This document shows, one piece after another, positions 1 through 9,414 of a DNA stretch of 64,000 nt. Position numbers and translations under genes: made by a program. The notes beneath the pieces are model-generated. The model made no database searches. It was not told the DNA's origin and saw only the letters and a list, made by a program, of their open reading frames with translations. The stretch comes from an uncultured Desulfosarcina sp. (lineage in GTDB: Bacteria > Desulfobacterota > Desulfobacteria > Desulfobacterales > Desulfosarcinaceae): positions 1,550,001 through 1,614,000 of the forward strand of contig NZ_OY764190.1 in NCBI RefSeq assembly GCF_963668215.1, in the 5' to 3' direction. Numbering within the stretch: position 1 is the first letter of the stretch; each line of letters opens with the position of its first letter.

Positions 1-89
1 GCCAGATTGGGGTCGTTGAGAAAATTCTGGCCCAGCTGCTTTTTGGCCCGGATGTTCCAGGCGGTAAGCAATGCCCGCGGCGAAGTCAC
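1..89 (-). CDS. ksgA: 16S rRNA dimethyladenosine transferase KsgA/RsmA, N-terminal fragment
   Basis: This is the first 29 codons of a gene that runs off the left edge. The minus strand reads V-T-S-P-R-A-L-L-T-A-W-N-I-R-A-K-K, followed by Q-L-G-Q-N-F-L-N-D, which is the hallmark N-terminus of the KsgA family (KKxLGQNFL). KsgA dimethylates two adenines near the 3' end of 16S rRNA using S-adenosylmethionine. I chose the GTG at 89-87 because it overlaps the TGA stop of the preceding DUF2062 gene (GTGA), which suggests translational coupling. An in-frame TTG seven codons further in is an alternative. The catalytic part lies outside the window. Confidence 0.8.
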   Translation of the reverse strand, partial: MTSPRALLTAWNIRAKKQLGQNFLNDPNL

Positions 90-610
90 GACCCGGCTCC
101 CGGCCCTGCGGCGTTTTTCTTGTGACGGGACTGGCGCCGGATAGAGATAAAACCGCGCAGGGTCAAGAAATAGGCCGCCACACCCAGCACAGCGCCGATC
201 ACGGCGCCGCCGACCATCATGGCCGTGGCCACCTCGACCCCCAGTTCCATCAACTGGGAAAACGAGTCGAAAGCGATGCTGTCCAGGGTGGCCTGGTAGC
301 GCAGCAGGACACATCCCACTTTGTAATTGACGTAATAAACCAACGGTATGGTCAATGGGTTGCTCAACCAGGTGCCCAGAAACGCCGCCGATTTGCTTCC
401 CCGAACAATGAAGGCCAGACAAACGGCGACAAGGGTTTGAAACGGAATGATGGGCAGGGTGGAAACAAAAATGCCCACCGCCATTCCCAAAGCAAGGTGA
501 TGCGGGTTGCCCTCCAGCTGGCGCAGCCTGACCAGCATCTGGACGAACCGGGCCCTGGGCCCCGTAAACACCGGGGGCTTTTTTTTATAAGGGATGCGCG
601 TTGATTTCAT
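86..610 (-). CDS. DUF2062 domain inner-membrane protein
   Basis: The protein is about 174 residues with a DUF2062-type pattern: a short basic N-terminus, a first hydrophobic segment with the family-like stretch HHLALGMAVGIFVSTLPIIP, an amphipathic middle with SNPLTIPLVYYVNY, and a second membrane segment near the C-terminus (about 135-165). DUF2062 proteins are small membrane proteins of unknown function. Longer starts at 682 or 763 exist, but the latter overlaps smpB. The ATG at 610 begins where family similarity begins, although its ribosome binding site is weak. The gene lies between smpB and ksgA and its stop overlaps the ksgA start. Confidence 0.75.
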   Translation of the reverse strand: MKSTRIPYKKKPPVFTGPRARFVQMLVRLRQLEGNPHHLALGMAVGIFVSTLPIIPFQTLVAVCLAFIVRGSKSAAFLGTWLSNPLTIPLVYYVNYKVGCVLLRYQATLDSIAFDSFSQLMELGVEVATAMMVGGAVIGAVLGVAAYFLTLRGFISIRRQSRHKKNAAGPGAGS

Positions 611-689
611 GGCCGCCAGAGGCGCTCCAACGGGCGAGGCCCGGTACACGCTGCGGACCGCGATACCGGGGATGCCCTTCATTTCGACG

Positions 690-1151
690 TCAGCGATTGT
701 TCTTTCGTTCCCGCTCCAGCTCCCGCTTCTGGTCGCGTCGCCGAATGGTTTCCCGTTTGTCATGACTCTGCTTGCCCCTGGCCAATGCCAGATCGAGCTT
801 GGCCTTGCCGTCTTTGAAATAGAGTTTCAACGGTACGAGCGCGTATCCCTTTTCATTGACCTTGCCGTAGAGCTTTTTGATTTCATGCTTGTGCAGCAGG
901 AGCTTTCTCGGGCGCAGTGGATCATGATTGTTGTAATAGGCAAACGGGTATGCCCCGATATGCATCTGGTAAACGAAAACCTCTCCGTTTTTGATCCGGG
1001 CGTAGGAATCCTTGAGGTTGGCCTTGCCCATTCTCAGGGATTTCACCTCGGTGCCCACCAGCGCGATCCCGGCTTCGTAGCGGTCTTCGATGATGTAATC
1101 GTGGCGGGCCTTGCGGTTTTCAGCCACCAGTTTGATCGAATGCTTGCCCAC
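690..1151 (-). CDS. smpB: SsrA-binding protein SmpB
   Basis: SmpB binds tmRNA and is needed for trans-translation, the rescue of stalled ribosomes. The 153-residue length is normal. The OB-fold core shows family signatures: N-R-K-A-R-H-D-Y near the start, [16 protein letters not shown], and [10 protein letters not shown]. The basic C-terminal tail (about 130-153, rich in Arg and Lys) is the part that enters the mRNA channel. The start is a GTG two bases after the ptsI stop, with GGAGCTG as ribosome binding site, so it is probably co-transcribed with ptsH and ptsI. Confidence 0.95.
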   Translation of the reverse strand: MGKHSIKLVAENRKARHDYIIEDRYEAGIALVGTEVKSLRMGKANLKDSYARIKNGEVFVYQMHIGAYPFAYYNNHDPLRPRKLLLHKHEIKKLYGKVNEKGYALVPLKLYFKDGKAKLDLALARGKQSHDKRETIRRRDQKRELERERKNNR

Positions 1152-1153
1152 GG

Positions 1154-2932
1154 CTACAGCTCCTCATGGTCGGGTTCGGGCCTCCCGACCGTTTCACCGA
1201 AAGAACGCTCGAGCAGATCCTGAACCTCTTCGCAGGTTGTCATGGCCATTGCCTTTTCGATGAAAGGAGCGATCGTTTCGGTATCGATCGACCGAATGGC
1301 GCTTTTTACCATGGGGATGGCCTGGGGGTTCATGCTCAGTTCATCCACGCCCAACCCCAGCAAAAGGGGTGCAAAGAGCGGATCCGCGGCCATTTCACCG
1401 CACATGTCCGTCTGGATGCCCTTTTCCCTGGCCGCATCGCAGGTTCGTTTGATCATCCACAAGATGGCCGGGTGCAGCGGCTTGTGAAGGTGGGCCACAT
1501 GCCGGTTGTTGCGATCGATGGCCAGGGTATACTGGATCAGGTCGTTGGTGCCGATGCTGAAAAAATCGACCTTTTCCGCCAGGGTATCGGCGGTGATCAC
1601 GGCCGAGGGGACCTCGATCATAATCCCGACGGGGACGTCCCGCTTGTGAGCGATCCCCTGCTGAATCAGGCTGTCGGCTGCATCGTCCAGCAATGCCATG
1701 GCCTGCTCGACCTCCGATATGCCCGAGATCATGGGGATGAGGATCCGGACGTTGCCATGGGCGGCGGCCCTTAAGATGGCGCGCAGCTGGGTTTTGAAAA
1801 TTTCGGGCTTCTTGAGGCAATACCGGATCGCCCTGAGTCCCAGCGCCGGGTTGAGTTCCCGGTTGTCGCGGATGTAATTCACCGCCTTGTCGCCATTGAT
1901 GTCCAGGGTCCGGATGGTTACCGGCCGATCCCCCATCACGTCGATCACGTCTTTGTAATTCTCGAAAAGGATATCCTCGCCGGGAAAATCCGACCGGCTG
2001 AGATATTGGAACTCCGTACGGTACAATCCGATGCCGTCGCCGCCATGGTCCAGCACCGAGACGACCTCTTCGGGAAGCTCGATGTTGCCCATCACCGGGA
2101 TGCGGACGCCGTCCTTGGTCTGGGCGGGCAGGTGGCTCTTGCGGACCATCAGCGCCTTTTGGATTTCGTACCGTTCCCGGCGCTCCTCGGTTTCCAGCAG
2201 GGTCTGCTCGGTGGGGTTGATCACGACGATGCCGGCCTTGCCGTCCACAACGATAATATCGTCGTTTTTTATTTTCATGGTGGCATTGCCAACGCCCAGA
2301 ACGGCAGGAATCTGAAGGGTCTGGGCAATGATGCTGGTGTGGGACGCCCGCCCGCCGCGATTGGTGACGAATCCCTTGATCCGTTCCAGCTGGATCTGGC
2401 TGGTCTCAGCCGGGCTCAGGTCCCGCGCCACCAGGATCACCCGCTTGTCGATATGGGCGATATTCACCTGATCCGCACCCACCAGGTTTTCCATGATGCG
2501 GTCCGACACATGGGTGATGTCTTCGGCCCGCTGCTTGAGGTAGTCGTCGGACATGTTCTCGAACATGGGCTTGACCAGGGAGACCACTTTCTTGAGCGCC
2601 CACTCGGCATTGACCTTTTCTTTTTCAATCACCTCGATGGTTCGGTCGTACAGCAGCTTGTCTTCCAGCAGAACCGTGTGGGTTTCCAATATCTGGGCAT
2701 GCTGGCGAAACTCTTCGGGCGTTTCGTCGATAATCCGGCGCAGCGCCTCCTGGGCTTTTTTGACCGCCGTCTTGAAGCGCCCCACTTCGGCGGGTACGGC
2801 TTCATCCCGGACCACGTACTGTTTGACGACGTCCACGCCCTCTTTGTCTACGAGGTAGGCTTTTCCGATGCAGATCCCCGGGGATCCGCCGATACCTTTC
2901 AGGATGACCTCGTTGGCGTCCTGATTTTCCAT
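1154..2932 (-). CDS. ptsI: Phosphoenolpyruvate-protein phosphotransferase (PTS enzyme I)
   Basis: Enzyme I takes phosphate from PEP onto a histidine and passes it to HPr. At 592 residues it is slightly longer than the usual 570-575. The phospho-histidine is H198 in [11 protein letters not shown]. The PEP-binding barrel follows, with GIGLYRTEF (about 300), [15 protein letters not shown] (about 460) and DMCGEMA (about 510), which carries the catalytic cysteine. It starts directly after the HPr stop (TAAATG). No sugar-specific EII component is in the window, so the pathway may be regulatory or may serve a permease encoded elsewhere. Confidence 0.96.
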   Translation of the reverse strand: MENQDANEVILKGIGGSPGICIGKAYLVDKEGVDVVKQYVVRDEAVPAEVGRFKTAVKKAQEALRRIIDETPEEFRQHAQILETHTVLLEDKLLYDRTIEVIEKEKVNAEWALKKVVSLVKPMFENMSDDYLKQRAEDITHVSDRIMENLVGADQVNIAHIDKRVILVARDLSPAETSQIQLERIKGFVTNRGGRASHTSIIAQTLQIPAVLGVGNATMKIKNDDIIVVDGKAGIVVINPTEQTLLETEERRERYEIQKALMVRKSHLPAQTKDGVRIPVMGNIELPEEVVSVLDHGGDGIGLYRTEFQYLSRSDFPGEDILFENYKDVIDVMGDRPVTIRTLDINGDKAVNYIRDNRELNPALGLRAIRYCLKKPEIFKTQLRAILRAAAHGNVRILIPMISGISEVEQAMALLDDAADSLIQQGIAHKRDVPVGIMIEVPSAVITADTLAEKVDFFSIGTNDLIQYTLAIDRNNRHVAHLHKPLHPAILWMIKRTCDAAREKGIQTDMCGEMAADPLFAPLLLGLGVDELSMNPQAIPMVKSAIRSIDTETIAPFIEKAMAMTTCEEVQDLLERSFGETVGRPEPDHEEL

Positions 2933-3211
2933 TTACGAATCTTCTCCAAACCCGGAACGAATCAATGCGGCGATGCGTTCCAGCGTGTCCATATCCGCTT
3001 CGTCTTCAATACGGACGGTAATTTCGGTCCCTTTGGGGCAGGCCAGGGTCATGATGTCCAGCATGGACGTCGCATCCGCCGTTTCCCCGTTTTTCTGTAT
3101 CCAAACCCCTTTGGCGGCCTCTTCGGCCAGTTTGGCCAGTTTGGCCGCCGACCTGGCATGCAGCCCCAGGTCATTGACAATGATCAAGGTTCTGGATTTA
3201 ATGTCATCCAT
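2933..3211 (-). CDS. ptsH: Phosphocarrier protein HPr
   Basis: HPr relays phosphate from enzyme I to EIIA-type partners. From the ATG at 3211 it is 92 residues with the active histidine H18 in LGLHARSAAKL and a serine (S49) in D-A-T-S-M-L-D-I-M at the position of the HPr-kinase site of the family. The reading frame stays open upstream to 3301, but the extra 30 residues do not resemble HPr, so I start at MDDIKS. It is the first gene of the ptsH-ptsI-smpB run. Confidence 0.93.
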   Translation of the reverse strand: MDDIKSRTLIIVNDLGLHARSAAKLAKLAEEAAKGVWIQKNGETADATSMLDIMTLACPKGTEITVRIEDEADMDTLERIAALIRSGFGEDS

Positions 3212-3413
3212 GATGTACAACCGCTGCGGAAAACCGACCCCCGCCGCTGCGAATTCGAAAGGGCGACGAAACCGTTTGTTGCCAGCGTTCCATAAAAACA
3301 AAAAAAGGGAATGTCCCCTTTACTAAAATCTACATATCTATCAATCTGCAAGGACGATGTCAACGCGTAAACATTGACAGTAAAACCGGCCTTCAGCAGG
3401 AAAAAGGATCGCT

Positions 3414-4064
3414 TTGGAAAAACAATTTTTGATCGACGACCTGAAGCTGGGAGAATCCTGGCGGCTGTTCAAAATCATGGGAGAATTCGTGGAGGGCGTC
3501 GAGGGGCTTCACGATCTGGGACCGGCGATCAGCATTTTCGGGTCCTCAAGAACCCGGCCCGACGATCCGCAATACAAAAAAGCCCGGGAAATCGCATCCC
3601 GCTTCGTCAAAGAAGGGTTTGCCGTGATCACCGGGGGCGGCGGCGGCATCATGGAGGCGGCCAACAAAGGCGCTGCGGAAGCCGGCGGCACCTCCGTAGG
3701 CCTGAATATTCACCTGCCCTTGGAACAAAAACCCAACCCCTTTGCCAATATTCAGATCGAATTCAAATACTTTTTTATTCGCAAGGTCATGTTTATCAAA
3801 TATGCGTCCGCCTATGTGGCCATGCCCGGCGGCTTCGGGACCCTGGACGAGCTTTTCGAAGTGATCACCCTGGTCCAGACCCAGCGAATCCGACCCTTTC
3901 CCATCATCCTGGTGGGAACCGATCACTGGGGCGGGCTGCTGGACTGGATTCGCGGCCAGCTGCTGGCCCGACAGCTTATCTCTCCCAAAGACCTGGATAT
4001 TGTCCAGGTCCTGGACGAGCCCGAAGAGGTTTTCGCTGCCGTCAGCAGCGTTTTGACGCCCTGA
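3414..4064 (+). CDS. LOG family protein (TIGR00730-type Rossmann fold)
   Basis: The 216-residue protein has the two signatures of the LOG/lysine-decarboxylase-like family: a glycine-rich loop V-I-T-G-G-G-G-G-I-M-E-A (71-82) and PGGFGTLDE (138-146). Characterised members are nucleotide 5'-monophosphate phosphoribohydrolases (cytokinin-activating LOG, bacterial PpnN relatives); the substrate here is unknown. The start is TTG with AGGA about 8 bases upstream. The GAF-PAS-LuxR regulator follows after 31 bases. Confidence 0.9.
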   Translation: MEKQFLIDDLKLGESWRLFKIMGEFVEGVEGLHDLGPAISIFGSSRTRPDDPQYKKAREIASRFVKEGFAVITGGGGGIMEAANKGAAEAGGTSVGLNIHLPLEQKPNPFANIQIEFKYFFIRKVMFIKYASAYVAMPGGFGTLDELFEVITLVQTQRIRPFPIILVGTDHWGGLLDWIRGQLLARQLISPKDLDIVQVLDEPEEVFAAVSSVLTP

Positions 4065-4095
4065 ATCTGCCGCTCGGTTCTCCCGGAGGCCAAAA

Positions 4096-5613
4096 TTGCC
4101 ACTGCAACCCGGTTCCGATCCACAATCCGCCGATCCTGCCGTCAAGCGCCAGAACGCGTCTTTGCGGGCGCTGCATGAAACCGCCTTGGGGCTTCTGGAT
4201 AAAATCGACACCGAAGAACTGCTCGAGACGATCATCGAAAGGGCGGCCGATCTCGCCGGTACGGCCCACGGCTATATCTACCTGCTTTCACCCGAGGCGC
4301 AGGTGATGGAAATGCGTGTGGGCAAAGGACTTTTCGCCGGGCATCTGGGGTTGACCGTGCGCAAGGGCCAGGGAATGGGCGGGACGGTCTGGCAGACGGA
4401 GAGCCCCCAACTGGTCAGCGACTACCGCAGCTGGCCGGGACGCCTGCACGATCCATCCCTGGACCGGCTGCGCTGCATCGTCGGAATTCCGCTGAAATCC
4501 GACCATCAGGTACAGGGGGTCATCGGTCTGGCCCATGTGGAGCCCGGCCGGCAGTTCGACGAAGAAGATATCACCGTCCTGGAACGCTTTGCCGCCCTGG
4601 CCCTGCTGGCGCTGGAAAAAGCCACCCTGTACAGCACGGTCACCCGGGAACTGGCCGAACGGAAAAAAGCGGAAGCCCGCATCCGCGAAAGCGAACGACT
4701 GTACCGATCCTTTCTCGAATCCTCCCCGGACCCCATCGTGGTTTACAACATGCAGGGCATCGCGACCTATATCAACCCCGCCTTCGAACAGACCTTCGGC
4801 CAATCCCGACATGAATTGCTGGGCAAGCAGATCGATTTCGTGCCGGAAGAGTGCTGGCCGGAAACCAAGGCCGCCATCGACCGCATGCTCAGCGGCGGCA
4901 AAATCACCATGTTCGAAACCAAACGCCTGGCCAAAAACGGCCAGGTGCTGGACGTCCAGATCAGCTCGACCCTGTTCAAGGGTCAAAACGGCCGGCCGAC
5001 GGGCAACATCGTCACCCTCCGGGATATCAGCGACCGCAAAAGGGCGGAAGAAGCCCTCCAGCAGTATCACGACCAATTGGAAGAACTCGTTCAGGAGCGA
5101 ACGGCGGAACTGGCCGACGCGAACCGCCGCCTGAAGCAGCAGATCGAGGAGCGCAAGCGGGCCGAAGCGGCCTTGCGGGCCCAGTCCGACCATTTGGAGG
5201 AGGTGAACACGGCGCTGCGGGTGCTGCTGAAAAAGCGGGAAGAGGACAAACGCGAAATGCAGGAAAACGTTCTTTCCAGCGTCAAGGAGCTGGTCGCGCC
5301 TTACCTGATGCGGTTGAAAAGGGGACGACTGGAACCCCATCAGCAGACATTGATCGAGATTCTGCAGTCCAATCTCGACAATATCATTTCGCCGTTTATC
5401 AGCAGGCTCTCTTCCCGATACCTGAATTTCACGCCCGCGGAAATCCGTGTGGCCAATCTCATCAAGGAAGGCAAGACCAACAAGGAAATTGCCGAATTAT
5501 TATTGATTTCAAAGAATACCGTTCTGTTCCACCGGCACCATATCCGTACCAAGCTCGGGCTGAAAAACAAGAAAATCAACCTCAGGACCCATCTCTTGTC
5601 CTACGAGGAGTAG
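4096..5613 (+). CDS. GAF-PAS sensor with C-terminal LuxR-type DNA-binding domain
   Basis: This is a one-component sensor-regulator of 505 residues. The order is GAF domain (about 20-185), PAS domain (about 205-325, with S-E-R-L-Y-R-S-F-L-E-S-S-P-D-P and Y-I-N-P-A-F-E), a long charged coiled coil (about 325-410), and a LuxR/GerE helix-turn-helix (about 435-495, with LTPAEIRV-like FTPAEIRVANLIKEGKTNKE). No kinase or receiver domain is present, so ligand sensing probably acts directly on DNA binding. It starts at TTG behind a clear GGAGG (4085-4089). It ends 165 bases before the Liv operon and is a reasonable candidate regulator of that operon, but this is inference. Confidence 0.88.
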   Translation: MPLQPGSDPQSADPAVKRQNASLRALHETALGLLDKIDTEELLETIIERAADLAGTAHGYIYLLSPEAQVMEMRVGKGLFAGHLGLTVRKGQGMGGTVWQTESPQLVSDYRSWPGRLHDPSLDRLRCIVGIPLKSDHQVQGVIGLAHVEPGRQFDEEDITVLERFAALALLALEKATLYSTVTRELAERKKAEARIRESERLYRSFLESSPDPIVVYNMQGIATYINPAFEQTFGQSRHELLGKQIDFVPEECWPETKAAIDRMLSGGKITMFETKRLAKNGQVLDVQISSTLFKGQNGRPTGNIVTLRDISDRKRAEEALQQYHDQLEELVQERTAELADANRRLKQQIEERKRAEAALRAQSDHLEEVNTALRVLLKKREEDKREMQENVLSSVKELVAPYLMRLKRGRLEPHQQTLIEILQSNLDNIISPFISRLSSRYLNFTPAEIRVANLIKEGKTNKEIAELLLISKNTVLFHRHHIRTKLGLKNKKINLRTHLLSYEE

Positions 5614-5650
5614 TGGTTATCACCCACTACTTACCCGCTATTTTATCAAC

Positions 5651-5679
5651 TTGACAGAACACCACAAACCGGTGTTTAA
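5651..5679 (+). promoter_or_regulatory. Candidate promoter with inverted repeat ahead of the Liv operon
   Basis: A consensus -35 box TTGACA (5651-5656) is followed after 17 bases by GTTTAA (5674-5679), a weak -10. The spacer carries a perfect inverted repeat AACACC-N7-GGTGTT (5658-5663 and 5671-5676), placed where a repressor or activator could control polymerase. It is the only promoter-like signal I see between the LuxR-type regulator and livG. Confidence 0.45.
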
Positions 5680-5778
5680 CACAATCATGGAAGACATAAT
5701 CATCTTATGAACAAAATTCAATTTCTTATTCCCCCGTAAGTTTACCCCTTTCATAGCTTTGAAAATGGAGGCGCGCTG

Positions 5779-6600
5779 TTGGGAACCGCAGATGAGATCA
5801 AAGAGGAGGATGCCCTTCTCGAGCTTGAAGACATCCATATGCACTTTGGGAAAGTGGCGGCCCTGTCCGGGATCGATCTGACCATCCGCAAAGGTGAGAT
5901 TCATTCCGTTATCGGACCAAACGGGGCCGGCAAGACGGTAATGATGAACATCATCAGCGGCCTTTACCGCCCCCAGAAGGGCGCCATCCGCTACAAGGGC
6001 CGTTCCATCAATTCGCTCAAGCCCTATGAGCGGGCCAAGCTGGGCATGGCCCGCACGTTTCAGAAGGTCGAGGTGTTCGGCGGCATGACGGTGCTGGACA
6101 ACATCCGGCTGGGCCGGCATGTCCACTACCGCTCGGGCATTTTGAACGGCGCCCTTTATCTGGGGAGAACCAAGAAAGAGGAGATCGAACACCGGACCTT
6201 CATCGAGGAGGAGATCATCGACCTGCTGGAGATCGAACAGATCCGGCACAAACCGGTCGGCATGCTCCCCTATGGGCTGCAGAAACGGGTCGAACTGGGG
6301 CGGGCCCTGGCCCTGGAACCGGAATTGCTCATTCTGGACGAACCTCTGGCCGGTCTCAATCTCGAAGAAGTCGAGGATATGGCCCGCTTCATCCTCGATG
6401 TGAACGAAGAAAAACGGTGGCGGGTGACCTGCCTGCTGGTCGAGCATGACATGGGTGTCGTCATGGACCTGTCCAATCGGGTGTTTGTTCTGAATTTCGG
6501 CAATATGATCATGGATGGCACCCCTTCGGAAGTCCAGAACAATCCGGAAGTGATCAAAGCCTATCTGGGTGAAGAGGATCTGTATGCAACACGCGCATAA
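5779..6600 (+). CDS. livG: Branched-chain-acid type ABC transporter ATPase LivG
   Basis: The 273-residue protein is one of two ATPases of a Liv/HAAT-type importer. Visible motifs are Walker A GPNGAGKT (46-53), a signature region reading L-P-Y-G-L-Q-K-R-V-E-L-G-R-A-L in place of the canonical LSGGQ, Walker B L-L-I-L-D-E-P, and the switch histidine in LVEHDMGVV. LivG-type C-terminal PSEVQNNPEVIKAYLG is present. The start is TTG after GGAGG. It overlaps the following acyl-CoA ligase start by 17 bases, so both are translated from one mRNA. Substrates of such transporters in this group include amino acids and probably carboxylic acids; specificity cannot be read here. Confidence 0.93.
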   Translation: MGTADEIKEEDALLELEDIHMHFGKVAALSGIDLTIRKGEIHSVIGPNGAGKTVMMNIISGLYRPQKGAIRYKGRSINSLKPYERAKLGMARTFQKVEVFGGMTVLDNIRLGRHVHYRSGILNGALYLGRTKKEEIEHRTFIEEEIIDLLEIEQIRHKPVGMLPYGLQKRVELGRALALEPELLILDEPLAGLNLEEVEDMARFILDVNEEKRWRVTCLLVEHDMGVVMDLSNRVFVLNFGNMIMDGTPSEVQNNPEVIKAYLGEEDLYATRA

Positions 6601-8524
6601 CACGGCTGCCGGTAGTGTGGAAATTACCAGGGAACTGACCATTCAGAAGCTGTTCTACCAACAGGCCCGGCGTTACGGCGAAAACCGGGTGGCCATGCGG
6701 GAGAAGGAGTTCGGCCTCTGGCGGCCCATCACCTGGCAGAACTATTTCGAGAATGTCAAATATCTCAGCCTGGGGCTGATTCAAATGGGCCTTGCGCCGG
6801 GCGACAAGGTTGCCATGATCGGCGACAACCGCCCCGAGGGTCTCTGGGCCGAAATGGCCGCCTTGTGCGCCGGCGGGGTGGCGGTATGGCTGTTCCAGGA
6901 TTGTCTCATCGACGAAGTCAAATACATCCTCGACCATTCGGACACCAAATTTCTGTTCGGCGAGGGGCAGGAGGAGGTGGACAAGGCCATCTCCATCATC
7001 AACGAATGCCCCAAACTGAAAAAGGTCATCTGGGACGACCCCAAGGGAATGCGCAACTATCACCAGGACTACCTGATCAGTTTCAAAGAGGTGATGGCCC
7101 TTGGCCGTGAGCTTGAACAGGAGCAGCCGGATCTCTTTGAAGAAATGATCAACCGGGGGCACGGGGACGATGTCGCCCTGCTTTTTTACACCTCGGGCAC
7201 AACCTCGCTGCCCAAGGGCGCGCTGCTTTCCCACAACAACATGCTCACCATGGGCCAGCACCTGATGGCCGTGGACCCCTGTTACGACACCGACGACTAC
7301 GTCTCCTACCTGCCTTTTGCCTGGATCGGCGAACAGATGATGTCCATCTCCTGCGGGCTCCAGATCGGATACACCCTCAATTTCCCAGAGGAACCGGAAA
7401 CCGCCCAGGAGAACATCCGGGAAATCGGCCCCCATGTGATGTTCGCCCCGCCGCGCATGTACGAGCAGATGACCCGTTCGGTTCAGGTCAAACACCTGGA
7501 TGCCAGCTGGACCAAGCGTCAATTCTTCAACCTGTCCTCGAAGATCGGCTACCATGTGGCCAATCTGAAATTCAAGAAAAAGCCGGTGCCGTTCTACTGG
7601 AAAATCCTCGAATGGCTGGCCTACGTGACTGTTCAGAAGAAACTCAAGGATCACCTGGGACTCTCCCGGGTGCGGCATGCCTATACCGGCGGCGCGGCCA
7701 TGGGCCCCGACCATTTCCGGTTTTTTCACGCCCTGGGGGTCAACCTCAAGCAGATCTACGGCCAGACCGAAGTGGCCGGCATCTCGGTGGTTCACCGCGA
7801 CGGGGACATCAAGTTCGACACCGTCGGCCATCCTATCCCCGGCACCGAGATCAAGATCACCGAAGACGGGGAGATCATCACCCGCAGTTCGTCCGTCTTC
7901 CTCGGCTACTACAAAAACCCGGAGGCCACGGAAGAAGCCCTGGTGGACGGGTGGCTCCACTCCGACGACAAGGGGTTTATCGACGACGACGGCCATCTGG
8001 TGGTCTTCGATCGCACCAAGGATGTCTTCACCCTGCGGGACGGCAAGCCCTTTTCTCCCCAGTACCTGGAAACCCGCCTGAAATTCAGCCCCTACATCCG
8101 GGACTCCTGGGTGATCGGCGACAAGAAGGATTACGTCACCGCGGTGCTGTGCATCGACTACAACGTGGTCGGCAAATGGGCCGACGATAAAAAGCTCAAC
8201 TACACCAGCTATCAGGAGTTGTCCCAGAAACCGGAAGTCTATCAGCTGGTGGAAAATCAGATCCGCCAGGCCAACAAGGATCTGCCCGATGCCGCCAAAG
8301 TGGCCAAATTCACCAACCTTTACAAGGAATTCGATGCGGACGACGACGAGTTGACCCGCACGCGCAAGCTGCGCCGCGCCTTCGTGGAAAAGCGCTACCG
8401 TGAAATCGTGGACGCGCTGTACACCGATGCCGACAATGTCCACATCGACACCACCATCAAATACGAAGACGGCCGCGAGGCCCACATCAAAACCGACATG
8501 AACATCATTCACCTTGGGGATTAA
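6584..8524 (+). CDS. AMP-forming acyl-CoA synthetase embedded in the Liv operon
   Basis: The 646-residue ligase resembles long-chain fatty acyl-CoA synthetases, which activate a carboxylic acid with ATP to an acyl-adenylate and then to the CoA thioester. The P-loop is intact (FYTSGTTSLPKGALLSH, about 205-221), as are YGQTE and the hinge region D-R-T-K-D-V-F-T-L-R-D-G-K. The start at 6584 has GAAGAGGA upstream and lies inside livG. Its position between the ATPase and the permease genes suggests that the imported acid is activated on entry. The C-terminal region is long and differs from short-chain ligases. Confidence 0.92.
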   Translation: MQHAHNTAAGSVEITRELTIQKLFYQQARRYGENRVAMREKEFGLWRPITWQNYFENVKYLSLGLIQMGLAPGDKVAMIGDNRPEGLWAEMAALCAGGVAVWLFQDCLIDEVKYILDHSDTKFLFGEGQEEVDKAISIINECPKLKKVIWDDPKGMRNYHQDYLISFKEVMALGRELEQEQPDLFEEMINRGHGDDVALLFYTSGTTSLPKGALLSHNNMLTMGQHLMAVDPCYDTDDYVSYLPFAWIGEQMMSISCGLQIGYTLNFPEEPETAQENIREIGPHVMFAPPRMYEQMTRSVQVKHLDASWTKRQFFNLSSKIGYHVANLKFKKKPVPFYWKILEWLAYVTVQKKLKDHLGLSRVRHAYTGGAAMGPDHFRFFHALGVNLKQIYGQTEVAGISVVHRDGDIKFDTVGHPIPGTEIKITEDGEIITRSSSVFLGYYKNPEATEEALVDGWLHSDDKGFIDDDGHLVVFDRTKDVFTLRDGKPFSPQYLETRLKFSPYIRDSWVIGDKKDYVTAVLCIDYNVVGKWADDKKLNYTSYQELSQKPEVYQLVENQIRQANKDLPDAAKVAKFTNLYKEFDADDDELTRTRKLRRAFVEKRYREIVDALYTDADNVHIDTTIKYEDGREAHIKTDMNIIHLGD

Positions 8525-8529
8525 AACCA

Positions 8530-9414
8530 ATGGAACTGTTTTTCATGACGATCACGACAGGCATAATGGTGGGCGGGATCTACGCCCTGGTAGCCCTGGG
8601 ATGGGTGCTGATTTACAAATGCTCCGGCGTACTGAACCTTGCCATGGGGGAAATGACGCTCATCGGAGCCTATGTGTCGCTCAGTTTCTATTCCATGGGC
8701 GTGCCCTTTTTGCTGGCCCTGGCCTTTTCCCTGATCATCGGGTTCGTTCTGGGCATCCTCACCGAGCGCATTTTTCTGGACAAACTGATCGGCGAACCGG
8801 TGCTAACGGTCATCATGGTGACCGTGGGACTCTCCTTTTTCTTCAAGGGCACCGTCGAATTTCTCTGGGGCACCGATACGCGGGTTTTCGATCCGCCGGT
8901 CTTCTCCATCGAACCGATCCACGTCGGCCCGCTGGTTATCGGACAGGTTTACCTTTGGAGTTTTATCGCCGCCATGATCCTGCTGGTCGTCTTCGTCTGT
9001 TTCTTCAAATACACCCGCTGGGGCCTGGCCATGCAGGCCACGGCGGACGATGAAATGGCCGCGCTGTCCGTAGGCGTCAGCGCCCGCTTCGTCTATGCGA
9101 CGGCCTGGGCCATCGCTTTCATGGCCGCCGGCGTGGGCGGTACGCTGCTGGGCAATATCAACGGTCTGAACATCTCCGTCGGCTATCTCGGTCTGCTGGT
9201 GCTGCCCGCCGTGGTGCTGGGCGGCCTCAATTCCGTACCCGGCGCCATTGTCGGCGGCATCATTATCGGCGTGCTGCAGAATCTGTGCGGCGCCTATCTG
9301 GACCGCTACTTTCCGGGGGCCGTCAAGGAAATCGCGCCGTTTGTCTTCATGGCGATTTTTCTGCTTTTCAAGCCGTATGGGCTGTGGGGGTGGGAGCGAA
9401 TCGAAAGAGTTTAG
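8530..9414 (+). CDS. livH: Liv-type ABC transporter permease LivH
   Basis: The 294-residue protein is almost wholly hydrophobic with about eight predicted membrane segments and the LivH pattern: G-G-I-Y-A-L-V-A-L-G-W near the N-terminus, LNLAMGEM, and the C-terminal PAVVLGGLNSVPGAIVGG loop that contacts the ATPase. It starts five bases after the ligase stop. Its TAG stop (9412-9414) coincides with the first three bases of a long inverted-repeat element. Confidence 0.94.
   Translation: MELFFMTITTGIMVGGIYALVALGWVLIYKCSGVLNLAMGEMTLIGAYVSLSFYSMGVPFLLALAFSLIIGFVLGILTERIFLDKLIGEPVLTVIMVTVGLSFFFKGTVEFLWGTDTRVFDPPVFSIEPIHVGPLVIGQVYLWSFIAAMILLVVFVCFFKYTRWGLAMQATADDEMAALSVGVSARFVYATAWAIAFMAAGVGGTLLGNINGLNISVGYLGLLVLPAVVLGGLNSVPGAIVGGIIIGVLQNLCGAYLDRYFPGAVKEIAPFVFMAIFLLFKPYGLWGWERIERV

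Noticed and set aside
3296..3322. Small stem AAAGGGAATGTCCCCTTT before ptsH, resembling RAYT-associated ends
   Set aside because: Stem is short and no second copy or transposase is seen in the window.
6554..8530. Very long antisense open frame (658 codons) opposite the acyl-CoA ligase
   Set aside because: It is explained by GC-rich codon bias of the ligase; its translation is low-complexity in V, D and H and resembles no protein.
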